DNA of 64,000 bases, from the NCBI GenBank assembly GCA_001899205.1, contig MKVL01000012.1:62001-126000 (forward strand), in the 5' to 3' direction. Position numbers and translations under genes: made by a program. The notes beneath the pieces were generated by a model that made no database searches, was not told the origin of the DNA, and was given only the letters and a program-made list of their open reading frames with translations. Origin of the DNA: Mesorhizobium sp. 65-26. Its GTDB lineage: Bacteria > Pseudomonadota > Alphaproteobacteria > Rhizobiales > Rhizobiaceae. Positions 27,065-36,247 of this stretch are shown here, one piece after another (position 1 is the first letter of the stretch; every line of letters starts with the position of its first letter).

Positions 27065-27524
27065 GCCGCTCGATATTCCCCGCCTGGCGCCAGCTTCCCG
27101 CCCAGCGGCCGCAGCTCAGCCAATAGAAGATGCCGCCGACAATGCCGCTGCCGACGACGGCCATCATGACGCTTGCGTCGGTCACCGCGAAATCGCTGTC
27201 GCCCGTTTCGCGGGCGACGACGATGAAGACCGCCGCCACCACGGCGCCGGCCAGCGCGTAGAACAGCCAGTCGCGCCGGGCGAGCACTTCGGAGACGAGG
27301 ATGACGACGGCCGCCGGCAGGAAGGCGAAATAGGCGACGAACAGCGCCACGAAGGGGATCGAGAAATAGAGCGAGGTGACAGCCGCCGGCTCGAGATGGC
27401 CCGGCGCGTAGCCGAGCGCGCCGAGGAACAGGATGTTGAGGAAGGCGCTGGCCGCCAGCGAGGCAACGACATAGCCGAACAGGATGACGGCAAATCGGAC
27501 GATGTATGCGACGAGGCGGTTCAT
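27036..27524 (-). CDS. hypothetical membrane protein coupled to rlmN cluster
   Basis: 162 aa with four hydrophobic segments (about residues 9-33, 47-75, 85-105, 120-138) and a polar C-terminus. No named domain recognised. Its ATG overlaps the stop of the preceding membrane gene by four bases (ATGA), and that gene overlaps rlmN in the same way. The two membrane proteins share layout and the ending [20 protein letters not shown], so they are probably paralogous. The 3' end overlaps the convergent LysE-family gene. Confidence 0.78.
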   Translation of the reverse strand: MNRLVAYIVRFAVILFGYVVASLAASAFLNILFLGALGYAPGHLEPAAVTSLYFSIPFVALFVAYFAFLPAAVVILVSEVLARRDWLFYALAGAVVAAVFIVVARETGDSDFAVTDASVMMAVVGSGIVGGIFYWLSCGRWAGSWRQAGNIERPTSPGRSGS

Positions 27525-27967
27525 GCCGGGTTACGCTCCCTGAGATGGCCGGAGTGGCGCCCGGCCAGAAGCCAATAGATCGAACCCGAGGCAACGCCCA
27601 GCATCGCCGCGAAAATGAAATGGACCGGTGCAAGGCCGGACCCGTCGATTGAAGTCGTGAGAGAGCCGTCGATGACGATGGCGGCGATCATTCCCATGAC
27701 AGCGAAGTAAAACCATCGGCGAAGCGACAGCCGCTCGGCGGCGAAGATCGCCGGGGCGGCGACCATCAAGGCGCTTGCCGACAGGGCGAGCGTCCAGACC
27801 GGAAGCGACAGCCAGTCGACGGCGGCGAGCAGCGACCAGTCTCTCTCGCCAAGGCCTTCCGACAGAGTGACGAGAAGCATCGATATGAGGATCGAGGCGA
27901 GCACGGCGACAAGATAGCTCGCCGCGATGGCGCCAAGGCGCTTCAGCCAGGCGCGCAGGGAGCTCAA
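27521..27967 (-). CDS. hypothetical membrane protein coupled to rlmN
   Basis: 148 aa from a TTG start at 27967 whose TTGA overlaps the rlmN stop by four bases; the open frame continues upstream inside rlmN but that part is shadow. Four hydrophobic segments: about residues 9-35, 44-66, 72-92 and 110-132. No family recognised. The similar architecture and end motif SIYWLLAGR suggest that it and the next gene arose by duplication. Confidence 0.72.
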   Translation of the reverse strand: MSSLRAWLKRLGAIAASYLVAVLASILISMLLVTLSEGLGERDWSLLAAVDWLSLPVWTLALSASALMVAAPAIFAAERLSLRRWFYFAVMGMIAAIVIDGSLTTSIDGSGLAPVHFIFAAMLGVASGSIYWLLAGRHSGHLRERNPA

Positions 27968-29199
27968 GCCTCGCCGTGCCCCGCGATCATCATGGCTTCC
28001 AGCGCCAAACGGTCCACTTTGCGCATCCGCTCCGATTCCGACTTCAACTGGCCGCAGGCGGCGAGGATGTCGCGGCCGCGCGGCGTGCGGATCGGCGAGG
28101 CGTAGCCGGCATTGTTGATGGTGTCGGCGAACTTCTCGATCGTCTCCCAGTCCGAGCACTGGTAGTTGGTGCCGGGCCAGGGGTTGAAGGGGATCAGGTT
28201 GATCTTGGCCGGAATGCCCTTGAGCAGCTTGACCAGCGCCTTGGCGTCCTCGAGGGAATCGTTGACGTCCTTCAGCATCACATATTCGAAGGTGATGCGG
28301 CGCGCGTTGGAGAGCCCGGGATAGGCGCGGCAGGCGGCGATCAGGTCCTTCAGCGGGAACTTCTTGTTGATCGGCACGAGCAGGTCGCGCAGGTCGTCAT
28401 TGGTTGCGTGCAGCGAGATCGCCAGCATGACGCCGATCTCCTCGCCGGTGCGGGCGATTTCCGGCACGACGCCCGAGGTCGACAGCGTGATGCGGCGCTT
28501 GGAGAGCGAAAGCCCGTCGCCGTCGGAAGCGATCAGCAGCGCCTTCTTCACCGCCTCGAAATTGTAGAGCGGCTCGCCCATGCCCATCATGACGATGTTG
28601 GAGACTTTCCTGCCCTCGGCCGGCACGATGGCGCCGTCCGGCGTGTCGCGGTCTGGGAAGTCGCCGAGACGGTCGCGCGCGGTGAGAAGCTGCGCGAGGA
28701 TTTCTTCCGTCGTCAGGTTGCGCACCAGCTTCTGCGTGCCGGTGTGGCAGAAGGAGCAGGTCAGCGTGCAGCCGACCTGCGATGAGATGCACAGCGTGCC
28801 GCGGCCCTCCTCGGGAATGTAGACGGTCTCGATCTCGACCGGCCGGCCGGCGCCGCGCGGCGGGAAGCGGAACAGCCATTTGCGCGTGCCGTCGGAGGAG
28901 ACCTGCTCCTCGACGATTTCCGGCCGCGCGACGGTGAAATGCTCGTCGAGCTCGGCGCGCAGGTCCTTGGAGATGTTGAACATGTGGGCGAAATCGGAGA
29001 CGCCGCGCACATACATCCAGTGCCAGAGCTGCTGGACGCGCATCTTCGCCTGGCGCTCCGGCACGACGCCCGATGCGACCAGCGCCTCGGCCAGCTCGGC
29101 GCGGGTCAGGCCGATCAGCGAGGGTTTCTCGGCGGAAGCGGAGCGCGCGCGCAATGCGTCGCGCGCGCCTTCGGCGGTTAAATCAAGTGAGACAGTCAT
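27964..29199 (-). CDS. rlmN: 23S rRNA/tRNA (adenine-C2) methyltransferase
   Basis: 411 aa radical SAM enzyme that methylates A2503 of 23S rRNA and A37 of some tRNAs. The cluster-binding CxxxCxxC is in [18 protein letters not shown] (about residues 137-154). Also seen: [26 protein letters not shown], the SAM-binding [23 protein letters not shown], and the catalytic C-terminal Cys near [12 protein letters not shown]. Start ATG at 29199. Two membrane-protein genes follow with 4-bp overlaps. Confidence 0.97.
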   Translation of the reverse strand: MTVSLDLTAEGARDALRARSASAEKPSLIGLTRAELAEALVASGVVPERQAKMRVQQLWHWMYVRGVSDFAHMFNISKDLRAELDEHFTVARPEIVEEQVSSDGTRKWLFRFPPRGAGRPVEIETVYIPEEGRGTLCISSQVGCTLTCSFCHTGTQKLVRNLTTEEILAQLLTARDRLGDFPDRDTPDGAIVPAEGRKVSNIVMMGMGEPLYNFEAVKKALLIASDGDGLSLSKRRITLSTSGVVPEIARTGEEIGVMLAISLHATNDDLRDLLVPINKKFPLKDLIAACRAYPGLSNARRITFEYVMLKDVNDSLEDAKALVKLLKGIPAKINLIPFNPWPGTNYQCSDWETIEKFADTINNAGYASPIRTPRGRDILAACGQLKSESERMRKVDRLALEAMMIAGHGEA

Positions 29200-29368
29200 G
29201 GTAGCGCCAATATAAGCGGTTTGCGGCCGATTTCAGCATCGTGCCTGAAATGAAGCGCGGCGCATAGCACAGCTTGCGGCCGGAGTCATGCGCCGCGCAG
29301 GGTTGGTAGTGCATCAGTTAGGCCGCGCGTAAGTTGTGTGAGAAGTGCAGTTATCCGGAGGAACGAAA

Positions 29369-29698
29369 GTGAGCGTCGTGAGTGGTGTGGTGCTTTGTGC
29401 ATCTATTGCTGAAGATTGTTCGGGCCCGAGCGGTCAGCTGGTTCTCTTTGAGCGCATACAGGAATGGCTGGTCGAGCACGCTGGTCCCTTCCAGCAACTT
29501 AACAGCGTCGAGGATAGCTTTGGCGGCAGCAAGCACCCGCAAATGTTTGTAGCGGGCGGTGGTTTCAACCATTTCCCTGAGGACGACTTTGCAGCTTTCG
29601 TGTTGTCCCTGCCCTGGCAGAATCCTGAAAACGTTGTGCTGGTCATCGATCCGGAAGAAGGAGCCACCCGCGTTTTCAGACCTGAGGTTTCAACGTAA
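29369..29698 (+). CDS. hypothetical protein, orphan
   Basis: 109 aa. A GTG at 29369 is chosen because GGAGGAACGAAA precedes it; the frame is open to 29345. The protein is soluble and acidic: VVLCASIAEDCSGPSGQLVL, then IQEWLVEHAGPFQQLNSVEDSFGGSKHPQMFVAGGG, and a C-terminal WQNPENVVLVIDPEEG. I recognise no family. Base composition is lower in GC than its neighbours, consistent with horizontal arrival. It lies between rlmN (divergent) and a convergent efflux gene. Confidence 0.65.
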   Translation: MSVVSGVVLCASIAEDCSGPSGQLVLFERIQEWLVEHAGPFQQLNSVEDSFGGSKHPQMFVAGGGFNHFPEDDFAAFVLSLPWQNPENVVLVIDPEEGATRVFRPEVST

Positions 29699-29713
29699 TG
29701 CAATACCGCACGG

Positions 29714-31156
29714 TCAAGGCGTGGCGTCGGCTGCAGCCTCCGCCTTGCGGCGGTGGCCGCTGACCTGGGCGCCGTCCTCTGCGCGCAGGAAGAAGAAGCC
29801 GGGAATTGAGATCAGCGGGACAACCGCCGTCAGCACGAAGACCCAATGGAACTGTTCCGGCGTTGGCGCATGGGCCTGGCCGGACACGAGGCCCAGCACC
29901 ATGGCGGCGATCGAGACGCCGAGCGAAACGCTGAGCTGCTGCAGGACGCCGCCGAGGCTGGTGGCGCGGCTGAGCTTCTCGCCCGGCAGGTCGGCATAGG
30001 AGAGCGTGTTGGAGGTCATGAACTGGGCCGAACGCACGATCCCGAACAGGAAGACGTAGAGACCGATCATCCAGTGCGGCGTGTCGGCCTGCATCAGGGC
30101 GAAGCCCGCCACGGTGGCCGAGCCGACAAGGGCGCTGCCCGTCAGCACCGACTTGAAGCCGAAGCGCCGCAACAGGCGCGACAGAAGCGGCCGCATCAGC
30201 AGGGCGCCGAAGCTGCCGACGAAGGTCAGCGAGCCCGAGGTGACCGGGCTCATGCCGAAGCCGACCTGCAGCATCAGCGGCAGCAGGAACGGCACGCCGT
30301 TGAGGCCGACGCGGCACAGGCCGCCGGCGAGCGTGCCGACCCAGAAGGAGCGAAAGCGAAACAGCGTCAGGTCGACGGCCGGTGCCGCGACGCGGCGCGC
30401 GTAGCGGCCGAAGGCAAGCAGCAGCAGCACCGACGCGACCAGCACCAGCGTCGTCGCCAGGGTCGGGATCGTCGGCCGGCCGATGTTCTCCAGGCCGAAC
30501 TGCAGGAGGGCCGCGCCGCTTCCCACCATGAGGAAGCCGGCGAAGTCGAAGCGCTGCACCGTTTCGCCGCGGAAATCGTCGACGAAGCGCAGCGCCGCCA
30601 GGATGCCGATGCAGCCGAAGGGCACGTTGACGTAGAAGATCCAGCGCCAGGAAGCGTAGGTGGTGAGGACGCCGCCGAGCAGCGGCCCGATTACCGGTCC
30701 CATGATGGCCGGCAGGGTCATGTAGGTCATGGCGGTGATCAGCCCGCTGCGCGGAAAGCTGCGCAGCAGGATGAGCCGCCCGACCGGTGTCATCATGGCG
30801 CCGCCCAGCCCCTGCAGCGCGCGCATCGCCAGCAGCATGCCGACGCTGTCGGCCATCCCGCACAGTACCGAGCCCAATGTGAAGATGAACAGCGCCAGGG
30901 CAAAAATCCTGCGCGCTCCGAACCGGTCGGCGAACCAGCCGCTGACGGGAATGAACACGGCGAGCGTCAGTATATAGGTGGTGATCGCCAGGTTGAGCCT
31001 TACGGGCGTCGTGTCCAGGCTTTCGGCGATCGCCGGAATAGCCGTGGTGATGATGGTGGAATCGAGCTGTTCCATCAGAAAGGCGATGGCGACGATGACC
31101 GGGATGATCAGCCTCAGTCTCGGGTCACGCTCTGTCGCGAAAAGGGGCTGTTCCAA
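29714..31156 (-). CDS. MFS transporter, DHA2 (EmrB/QacA-like) drug exporter
   Basis: 480 aa with about 14 membrane helices. The DHA2 markers are visible: helix 1 FLMEQLDSTIITTAIPAIAESL with the D-x-T-I-I-x-T-A-I-P motif, motif A-like GWFADRFGARRIFALALF (about residues 78-95), and GLGGAMMTPVGRLILLRSFPR. These proton-driven pumps export a range of drugs and often work with an EmrA-like fusion protein; none is adjacent. No regulator gene is adjacent either. Confidence 0.92.
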   Translation of the reverse strand: MEQPLFATERDPRLRLIIPVIVAIAFLMEQLDSTIITTAIPAIAESLDTTPVRLNLAITTYILTLAVFIPVSGWFADRFGARRIFALALFIFTLGSVLCGMADSVGMLLAMRALQGLGGAMMTPVGRLILLRSFPRSGLITAMTYMTLPAIMGPVIGPLLGGVLTTYASWRWIFYVNVPFGCIGILAALRFVDDFRGETVQRFDFAGFLMVGSGAALLQFGLENIGRPTIPTLATTLVLVASVLLLLAFGRYARRVAAPAVDLTLFRFRSFWVGTLAGGLCRVGLNGVPFLLPLMLQVGFGMSPVTSGSLTFVGSFGALLMRPLLSRLLRRFGFKSVLTGSALVGSATVAGFALMQADTPHWMIGLYVFLFGIVRSAQFMTSNTLSYADLPGEKLSRATSLGGVLQQLSVSLGVSIAAMVLGLVSGQAHAPTPEQFHWVFVLTAVVPLISIPGFFFLRAEDGAQVSGHRRKAEAAADATP

Positions 31157-31494
31157 TGTATAGGCCGTGAATTCCTAAATGCCGCTGGAATGGCTGGCGC
31201 CATTTCCGTCTACGAGCCGCCGCAACCTGGCCGCGCGGCACTGCTTATGTCCCGATCGGGATCGAACGATAGTCATTTCTACTGGGGACGCGGTCAACAA
31301 ATTTTGACCGTGGCCCGAAGAAAGCCGCACGCCGCCCAAGCGTTCCGAATCCGCTCAGCCGGCAGGCAAATAGCGCGGCGATGCCCTGGGGCGCGGCCAG
31401 GCCGATCACATCGTCGTGTTGGTGTAACGCTTCGCCGCCCGGCGGCGAAGCGGGAAAGGGGCGATCGTGCCCTGCAACCTGGGAGTGACCAGAA
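31157..31494. other. 338-bp gap with a perfect palindrome
   Basis: No gene seen. The stretch includes the promoter side of the divergent DHA2 exporter and of the Met-rich secreted gene. Its one clear structure is the palindrome at 31428-31452. Confidence 0.5.
31428..31452. repeat. perfect 12-bp palindrome
   Basis: CGCTTCGCCGCC and GGCGGCGAAGCG are exact complements separated by a single base. It lies 43 bp before the Met-rich secreted gene. The very small centre fits a protein-binding site or a cruciform better than an mRNA terminator. Confidence 0.6.
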
Positions 31495-31794
31495 ATGCCT
31501 TCTATCAAGCTTGTCGCAATCGCCGCCCTCGCCGCGCTGTCCGTCTCGCCTGCCCTTGCCGAGGATGCGATGGGAACCATGACGATGATGAAAGGCGGGC
31601 AAGTGACCGCGATCATGCCCGACGGCCACATGGGCACCATGACGCCCGACGCCAAGGCGAGCGCGGAAATGATGAAGATGGCCAAGCCCATCAAGCATTG
31701 CATGATGATGATGACCGACGCCAAGGGCAAAGCCTACATGATCGACACGTCGACCAAGGAGGCGCAGGCCAAGTGCGAGAAGATGGCAATGTAA
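31495..31794 (+). CDS. small Met-rich secreted protein
   Basis: 99 aa. Signal peptide MPSIKLVAIAALAALSVSPALA, cleavage near residue 22. The mature 77 residues hold about 17 methionines, including GTMTMMKGG, MPDGHMGTMTPD, EMMKMA and HCMMMMTD, plus two cysteines and two histidines. Such composition is usual for periplasmic copper or silver ligands and for methionine-sulfoxide buffers; no copper gene is adjacent, so this is inference. A GGGAG lies upstream of the ATG. Confidence 0.8.
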   Translation: MPSIKLVAIAALAALSVSPALAEDAMGTMTMMKGGQVTAIMPDGHMGTMTPDAKASAEMMKMAKPIKHCMMMMTDAKGKAYMIDTSTKEAQAKCEKMAM

Positions 31795-31975
31795 GCCTTT
31801 CGTCGCGCCTGCCGCGAGGTCGACCGGCAGGCTGAACGGTTTGTCGTGGGCCTCGCCGGCGGCGGTTCGGTTTCGATCGGTATTGTGATCGGCATGCGCG
31901 GAACCGGGCCAGCCTCACGGGGTATGATCGCCCGCATCGGTGTGGTAGGGGCGATCATGACCACGAGGGGCGCGG

Positions 31976-33328
31976 ATGGCCGGCGCATCACGAAAATATC
32001 CCATGCTGCGGCGCTCGCGCGCCATGTGGGCGTCGCGCAGGGTCTGGCAGCCGCGCCTGGTGTTCTGGGCCGGCGCGATCTGCATCGGCCTGATCAGCGT
32101 GCTCTTCGCGGTGCTGGCCGACCGCGCGCAGATCGCCTTCCATGCCCTGATCGGCCATGATGGCGGCTGGCGCGCCATGCTGCCGCTCATTGTCACGCCG
32201 GCGGGCTTCGCGCTGTGCGCCTGGCTTGCCCATGCCTATTTCCCCGGCTCGCAGGGCAGCGGCATTCCGCAGGCCATCGCCGCCAGGCATCTGCGCGACG
32301 AGTCGGACCGTACCCACCTGCTGTCGCTGCGCCTTGCCGGTGGCAAGATCGCGCTCACCGTCGTCGGGCTGTTCTGCGGCGCCTCGATCGGCCGCGAGGG
32401 ACCGACCGTACAGGTGGGGGCATCGCTGATGCTGCAGGCGGCGCGCTGGGGCGGCATGGCGCAGGCGCGCGGGCTTATCCTCGCCGGTTCGGCCGCCGGC
32501 ATAGCGGCCGCCTTCAACACGCCCCTCGCTGGCATCGTCTTCGCCATCGAGGAGATGGGCCGCACCTACGAGGCTCGCACCAACGGGCTGGTGCTGACGG
32601 CGGTGATCCTGGCCGGCCTCGCCTCGCTCGGGCTGCTCGGCAACTATACCTATTTCGGCATCGCCAGGGACACGGTCGCCTTCGCCAGCGACTGGCCGCT
32701 GGTGCTCGCCTGCGGCGTCATCGGCGGTGGGCTTGGAGCGCTGTTCTCGCTGCTGACGCTGAGGATCACGCGCCGCATCCGGCGCTGGAACCGGTTCCAG
32801 CCGCTGTGGCGCACCCTCATCGTGGCAACGGTTTGCGGGCTCCTGGTGGCGGTGATCGGCATCGCTTCCGGAGGCCTGACCTTCGGCACCGGCTACGCGC
32901 AGGCGCGTGGCGCGGTCGAGGGCGCGCCGCTGCCGTGGCTGTTCTTCGCCGAGAAGTTCGCCGCCGGCCTGCTGTCGACGGTCTCGGGCATTCCCGGCGG
33001 CATCTTCGCGCCGTCGCTCGCTGTCGGCGCGGGCATCGGCAGCACGCTCGGCCTCGTGCTCGGCGCCAATACGGGGATCGCCGCGCTGCTCGGCATGGCG
33101 GGTTACTTCGCCGGGGTGGTGCAGGCGCCGATGACGGCCTTCGTCATCATCCTGGAGATGACCGGCAACCATGACAACGTGATCGCGCTGATGCTCGCCT
33201 CGATGCTCGGCTACGGCACGGCGCGCATGATCTCGCGCGAACCGCTCTACCACGCTCTGTCGCGCGTCTTCATCGCCGACGCGATCCGACGCAGAAGGGC
33301 CGAGGAAACGAGTGAAGGCAACGCCTAA
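31976..33328 (+). CDS. ClC-family chloride channel/transporter
   Basis: 450 aa with about ten or more membrane helices. The three ClC selectivity motifs are present: GSQGSGIPQAI (GSGIP) near residue 91, GREGPTVQVGASL with the gating Glu near residue 142, and GIFAPSLAVGAGIG (GxFxP) near residue 342. These show a functional anion pathway; whether it is a Cl-/H+ exchanger or a channel depends on the proton-glutamate, which I could not place with certainty. No CBS domain follows. Confidence 0.95.
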   Translation: MAGASRKYPMLRRSRAMWASRRVWQPRLVFWAGAICIGLISVLFAVLADRAQIAFHALIGHDGGWRAMLPLIVTPAGFALCAWLAHAYFPGSQGSGIPQAIAARHLRDESDRTHLLSLRLAGGKIALTVVGLFCGASIGREGPTVQVGASLMLQAARWGGMAQARGLILAGSAAGIAAAFNTPLAGIVFAIEEMGRTYEARTNGLVLTAVILAGLASLGLLGNYTYFGIARDTVAFASDWPLVLACGVIGGGLGALFSLLTLRITRRIRRWNRFQPLWRTLIVATVCGLLVAVIGIASGGLTFGTGYAQARGAVEGAPLPWLFFAEKFAAGLLSTVSGIPGGIFAPSLAVGAGIGSTLGLVLGANTGIAALLGMAGYFAGVVQAPMTAFVIILEMTGNHDNVIALMLASMLGYGTARMISREPLYHALSRVFIADAIRRRRAEETSEGNA

Positions 33329-33372
33329 GGCGTTGTCGCGATCCGTCCGGTTCGCTCCGTGCGCTGGTACCT

Positions 33373-34602
33373 TCAGCCCAAACGCTTCACCGGACCGCCG
33401 AGACGGTTCGAGCCGCCGGCCGTTTTGACATCGGCGTCCGGCACGACAGGAGCTTGAGGCTCGAAGACGCATCGGTCGCGGCCCGTATCCTTGGCGCGAT
33501 ACAGACCGCGATCGGCGCGACCGAGCGCGATTGACAGGTCATCGTGCCGCGCAACCGGCGTTACTCCAACGCTGACGGTGACCTTCGCCAGCCGCATGAA
33601 GGTCAGTTGAGAAACCGCAAGACGGAGCTTCTCACAGGAGAGCCTGGCGAGGCTCTCGCCCTGCCATGGCATCAGCACGACAAATTCTTCTCCGCCGATC
33701 CTGGCGACCATCGCGTTGTCGGGGCGATTGTCGTCGAGACATCGGGCCACCGCACGAATGACGTCGTCGCCCTTGGCGTGCCCCCAGCGGTCGTTTATCT
33801 GCTTGAAATGGTCGATGTCGAAGATCGCGATGGCGGCGCTGACGGGGCCGCTCCTGCCGCTCGTTTGGCCGCTGATCTGGTCGAATGCGCTGTTCAAGGC
33901 GCGTCTGTTCGGCAAGCCGGTAAGGGCGTCCGAGGCGGCGTCGCTGCGGTCCTTCAGCACCACCATCTGCAACGAGTTGATCAGCACCAGCAATCCCGCC
34001 CCCAGCAGCAGGACGCCGGAACTGGCCTGGGATATCAACGCGTAGGTGCTGCTGACATAGGTGCTCGCCGTCGCTCCCGATCCGAAATAGACCGCCGCGA
34101 ACGGCTTGAGCAGGAAATGAGCGGCGATAATCGTGAAGAGCCCCGCCGTGGTCCGGTCCAGTGCCGTCGATCTTCCGTGCGCGAGCGTGGTCGCGGCGCA
34201 AAACAGCGCCGCGACGGCAAAGGGCGCCTGATAGGTCAGCTCGTACCAGAATTCGTTCCGCTGCCCATTCCAGATCAGCGACCTCAGACAAATACCTCCG
34301 ACGATGATCACGGTGGCAATTCTCCACGCCGGCCGTTGGCCATAGAGCCTGGAGAGAGCCGGCGCCATCAGCGTCATGCCAGCGAAGACGCCGGCATAGC
34401 TCATGATCATGAAGGGCACGGGCGACGGCGCGATGGGGAGGAGGAATTCGGCGAGCGGGGTCAGCATACCGACGGCATAGCTGGCGGCGAACCACCGGAT
34501 GTGGCCAAATCCCGGATTCAACTGCGCGATCGTGAGAAAACTCGCGACGAACATGCCGGCGACGAAGACATTCACGAGAATTGGCAGTGTCGCAGCAGGC
34601 AT
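33373..34602 (-). CDS. membrane-bound diguanylate cyclase
   Basis: 409 aa. Residues 1-195 hold about six hydrophobic helices (starting MPAATLPILVNVFVAGMFVASFL), then a linker and a GGDEF domain from about residue 240: DALTGLPNRRALNSAF, IFDIDHFKQINDRWGHAKGDDVI, and the active-site ARIGGEEFVVLMP. It should make c-di-GMP from GTP. An inhibitory RxxD site is not obvious. The start at 34602 matches the usual N-terminal edge of such sensors; a longer form from 34701 is open but adds an unlikely polar segment. Confidence 0.92.
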   Translation of the reverse strand: MPAATLPILVNVFVAGMFVASFLTIAQLNPGFGHIRWFAASYAVGMLTPLAEFLLPIAPSPVPFMIMSYAGVFAGMTLMAPALSRLYGQRPAWRIATVIIVGGICLRSLIWNGQRNEFWYELTYQAPFAVAALFCAATTLAHGRSTALDRTTAGLFTIIAAHFLLKPFAAVYFGSGATASTYVSSTYALISQASSGVLLLGAGLLVLINSLQMVVLKDRSDAASDALTGLPNRRALNSAFDQISGQTSGRSGPVSAAIAIFDIDHFKQINDRWGHAKGDDVIRAVARCLDDNRPDNAMVARIGGEEFVVLMPWQGESLARLSCEKLRLAVSQLTFMRLAKVTVSVGVTPVARHDDLSIALGRADRGLYRAKDTGRDRCVFEPQAPVVPDADVKTAGGSNRLGGPVKRLG

Positions 34603-34806
34603 CCGGTATCCGTCCGTGATGCCCAAGGTCCAGCCATCGGCAACCGGCAACCACGTAAATCCGGTGGCCTTCGACGCGCATGCGTGGCCACCCTCCAGCA
34701 TTCGCCGCCCGAGGCTATTTCCAACTGCTTAAGGTTCGGTTTCGCTTGGTCATGCTGTTCGACGACAGCGCGCCAGGAGCATCGGCCCTATAGCTCATCT
34801 GCAATG

Positions 34807-34838
34807 AAAAAGGCCGGACATCGCTGCCCGGCCTTTTT
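34807..34838 (-). terminator. terminator of the IalB-family gene
   Basis: AAAAAGGCCGG pairs with CCGGCCTTTTTT around a loop of about nine bases. It lies just after the stop at 34859 read on the minus strand and is also T-rich on the plus strand, so it works in both directions. Confidence 0.85.
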
Positions 34839-34858
34839 TCGGATAAATCAGCCGGCGG

Positions 34859-35362
34859 CTATTTGCACTTGGCGATCGAGGCGAGCGCGGCCGAAATGCC
34901 TTTCAGCGAGAAGACATAGGTGGTGGGGTTGCCGCGCCCGGACTTGGCCGAAACCTTCATGTCGGTGCCGGTCTTCATGGCGGCGATCAGCACTGGTTCC
35001 TCGGCGGCGTTCTCGACCCAGGCCGACTTGCCGCGCGTGAACATCGAGAAGGTCTTCTTGTCGATGGTGACGGTGGCCTTGGAGCCTTCCTGGAAATTGT
35101 AGCCGGCGATGAACTGCGGCTCGTAGGAGACCTGCTGGCCCGGCCGCTGGCTGACGAAGAAGAACATGTCGCCATGGTCGAGGGTCGGCGGCTGCTTGTC
35201 GGTCGGCACCGTCAGCACGTAGCAGACCTTGCCGCCGGAGGCCTGGTAGCTGTAGGTGCCCCAGGCATTGTGCTGCCCGATCTTGGTCGCCGACTGCGCC
35301 AGCGCCGGCGCTGTCAAGGCCACCAGGACCAGACTGGAAACTGTAGCAATCAATCCGCGCAT
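34859..35362 (-). CDS. invasion-associated locus B (IalB) family protein
   Basis: 167 aa secreted protein. Signal peptide MRGLIATVSSLVLVALTAPALAQS, cleavage near residue 23. The mature part has the IalB pattern: WGTYSYQASGGKVCYVLTVPTDKQPPT, DMFFFVSQRPGQQVSYEPQF, GYNFQEGSKATVTIDKKTFSMF and a terminal Cys-containing LASIAKCK. The two cysteines probably form a disulfide. The family is widespread in free-living Rhizobiales, so the name does not imply pathogenicity. Start 34 codons... the ATG at 35362 gives the signal peptide directly; the frame is open 21 codons further. Confidence 0.92.
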   Translation of the reverse strand: MRGLIATVSSLVLVALTAPALAQSATKIGQHNAWGTYSYQASGGKVCYVLTVPTDKQPPTLDHGDMFFFVSQRPGQQVSYEPQFIAGYNFQEGSKATVTIDKKTFSMFTRGKSAWVENAAEEPVLIAAMKTGTDMKVSAKSGRGNPTTYVFSLKGISAALASIAKCK

Positions 35363-35744
35363 CGTCTTTCCCGTATTCCAAATGGAGCGGAGGCTGGTCC
35401 GCGTCGCGTCCTGCCGTTGCTTCATTTTGATTTAATCTGGGTTACCAAACGGTGAATTCTCCCAAGAAAGGAACGTCACCCAAGGAAACCGCCGCCTTCC
35501 GCGCGCCGACGCCGATGCATGACCGCGGCAAATCGATATCGATTCGCCTGAAGTCATACACCGATCGGGATGCCGCGGCCCGCAAGAATATGCGGTGCCG
35601 CGAAAACCGGCCGGCGCTCAGTCCCGGTCGCGACTTGGAGGCCACGAAAACGGCAAGAGTTTGACTTAAATCCGGGCCGCCGCGCGCGTGCGCAACCGCA
35701 TGCCGCATCCCTGCGAAAACCGGTTCCGGTTTTTGGGCCGCGAG
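35363..35744. other. 382-bp gap between IalB and YkvA-like genes
   Basis: I see no gene I can defend; a plus-strand 70-codon ORF from a GTG at 35452 is hydrophilic and unconserved in look. Near 35716-35733 a palindrome AAAACCGG/CCGGTTTT lies in a setting (GCGAAAACCGGTTCCGG) reminiscent of the family D repeats. The gap should contain the IalB promoter. Confidence 0.5.
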
Positions 35745-36107
35745 TCAGCCCTTGTCGGCGATTGCCTGCTTGGCGGCCAGCCGATGCGCCGGCGTGATGT
35801 GGGTGCGGACGGCGGTGATGGCGGCGGTCAGCACAGCGATGTCGTCGGTGAAGCCGAAGCCGACGATGAAGTCGGGGATGAGATCCACCGGCAGCACGAA
35901 ATAGCCGAGCGCGGCCAGCAATATGCCTTTCACGCGCAACGGGGTTTCCTTGTCGAGCGCGCAATAATAGGCCGCGACCACGTCTTCCATGAACGGGATC
36001 TGCCGCGCGGCTTTCTTCGCGGTGCGCCAGAATTTCGCGCGCACCTCGCTCTCGCCGCCCAGCTTGTCGCCGAAGCCGAAGTAGTCAAAACCCGATTCTC
36101 GCACCAT
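35745..36107 (-). CDS. YkvA/DUF1232 family protein
   Basis: 120 aa. Core DUF1232 sequence LGYFVLPVDLIPDFIVGFGFTDDIAVLTAAITAVR (about residues 67-101), preceded by EDVVAAYYCALDKETPLRVKGILLAAL, with one or two membrane segments. The LPVDLIPD motif is diagnostic. Role unknown. The ATG at 36107 has AAGGAGA six bases upstream. Confidence 0.93.
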   Translation of the reverse strand: MVRESGFDYFGFGDKLGGESEVRAKFWRTAKKAARQIPFMEDVVAAYYCALDKETPLRVKGILLAALGYFVLPVDLIPDFIVGFGFTDDIAVLTAAITAVRTHITPAHRLAAKQAIADKG

Positions 36108-36247
36108 CCGTTTCTCCTTGGCGGCCGAGCCCGTCATCGGGCCCGGCCTGCCGCCGGGAAATGTGGTGAAAGCATCACCCCGCTACAAGAGTTGCGATCC
36201 TCCAGGGTCTGAAAAACCGAATCGCGCTGGCGGGCGACTGAGACGTC

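Noticed and set aside
29846-31582. 578-codon plus-strand frame over the DHA2 exporter
   Set aside because: Gln/Arg/Asp-rich shadow with no domains; the minus-strand transporter is unmistakable.
35452-35664. 70-codon plus-strand ORF from a GTG after the IalB gene
   Set aside because: Hydrophilic and unconserved-looking, weak ribosome site, and overlaps repeat-like sequence.
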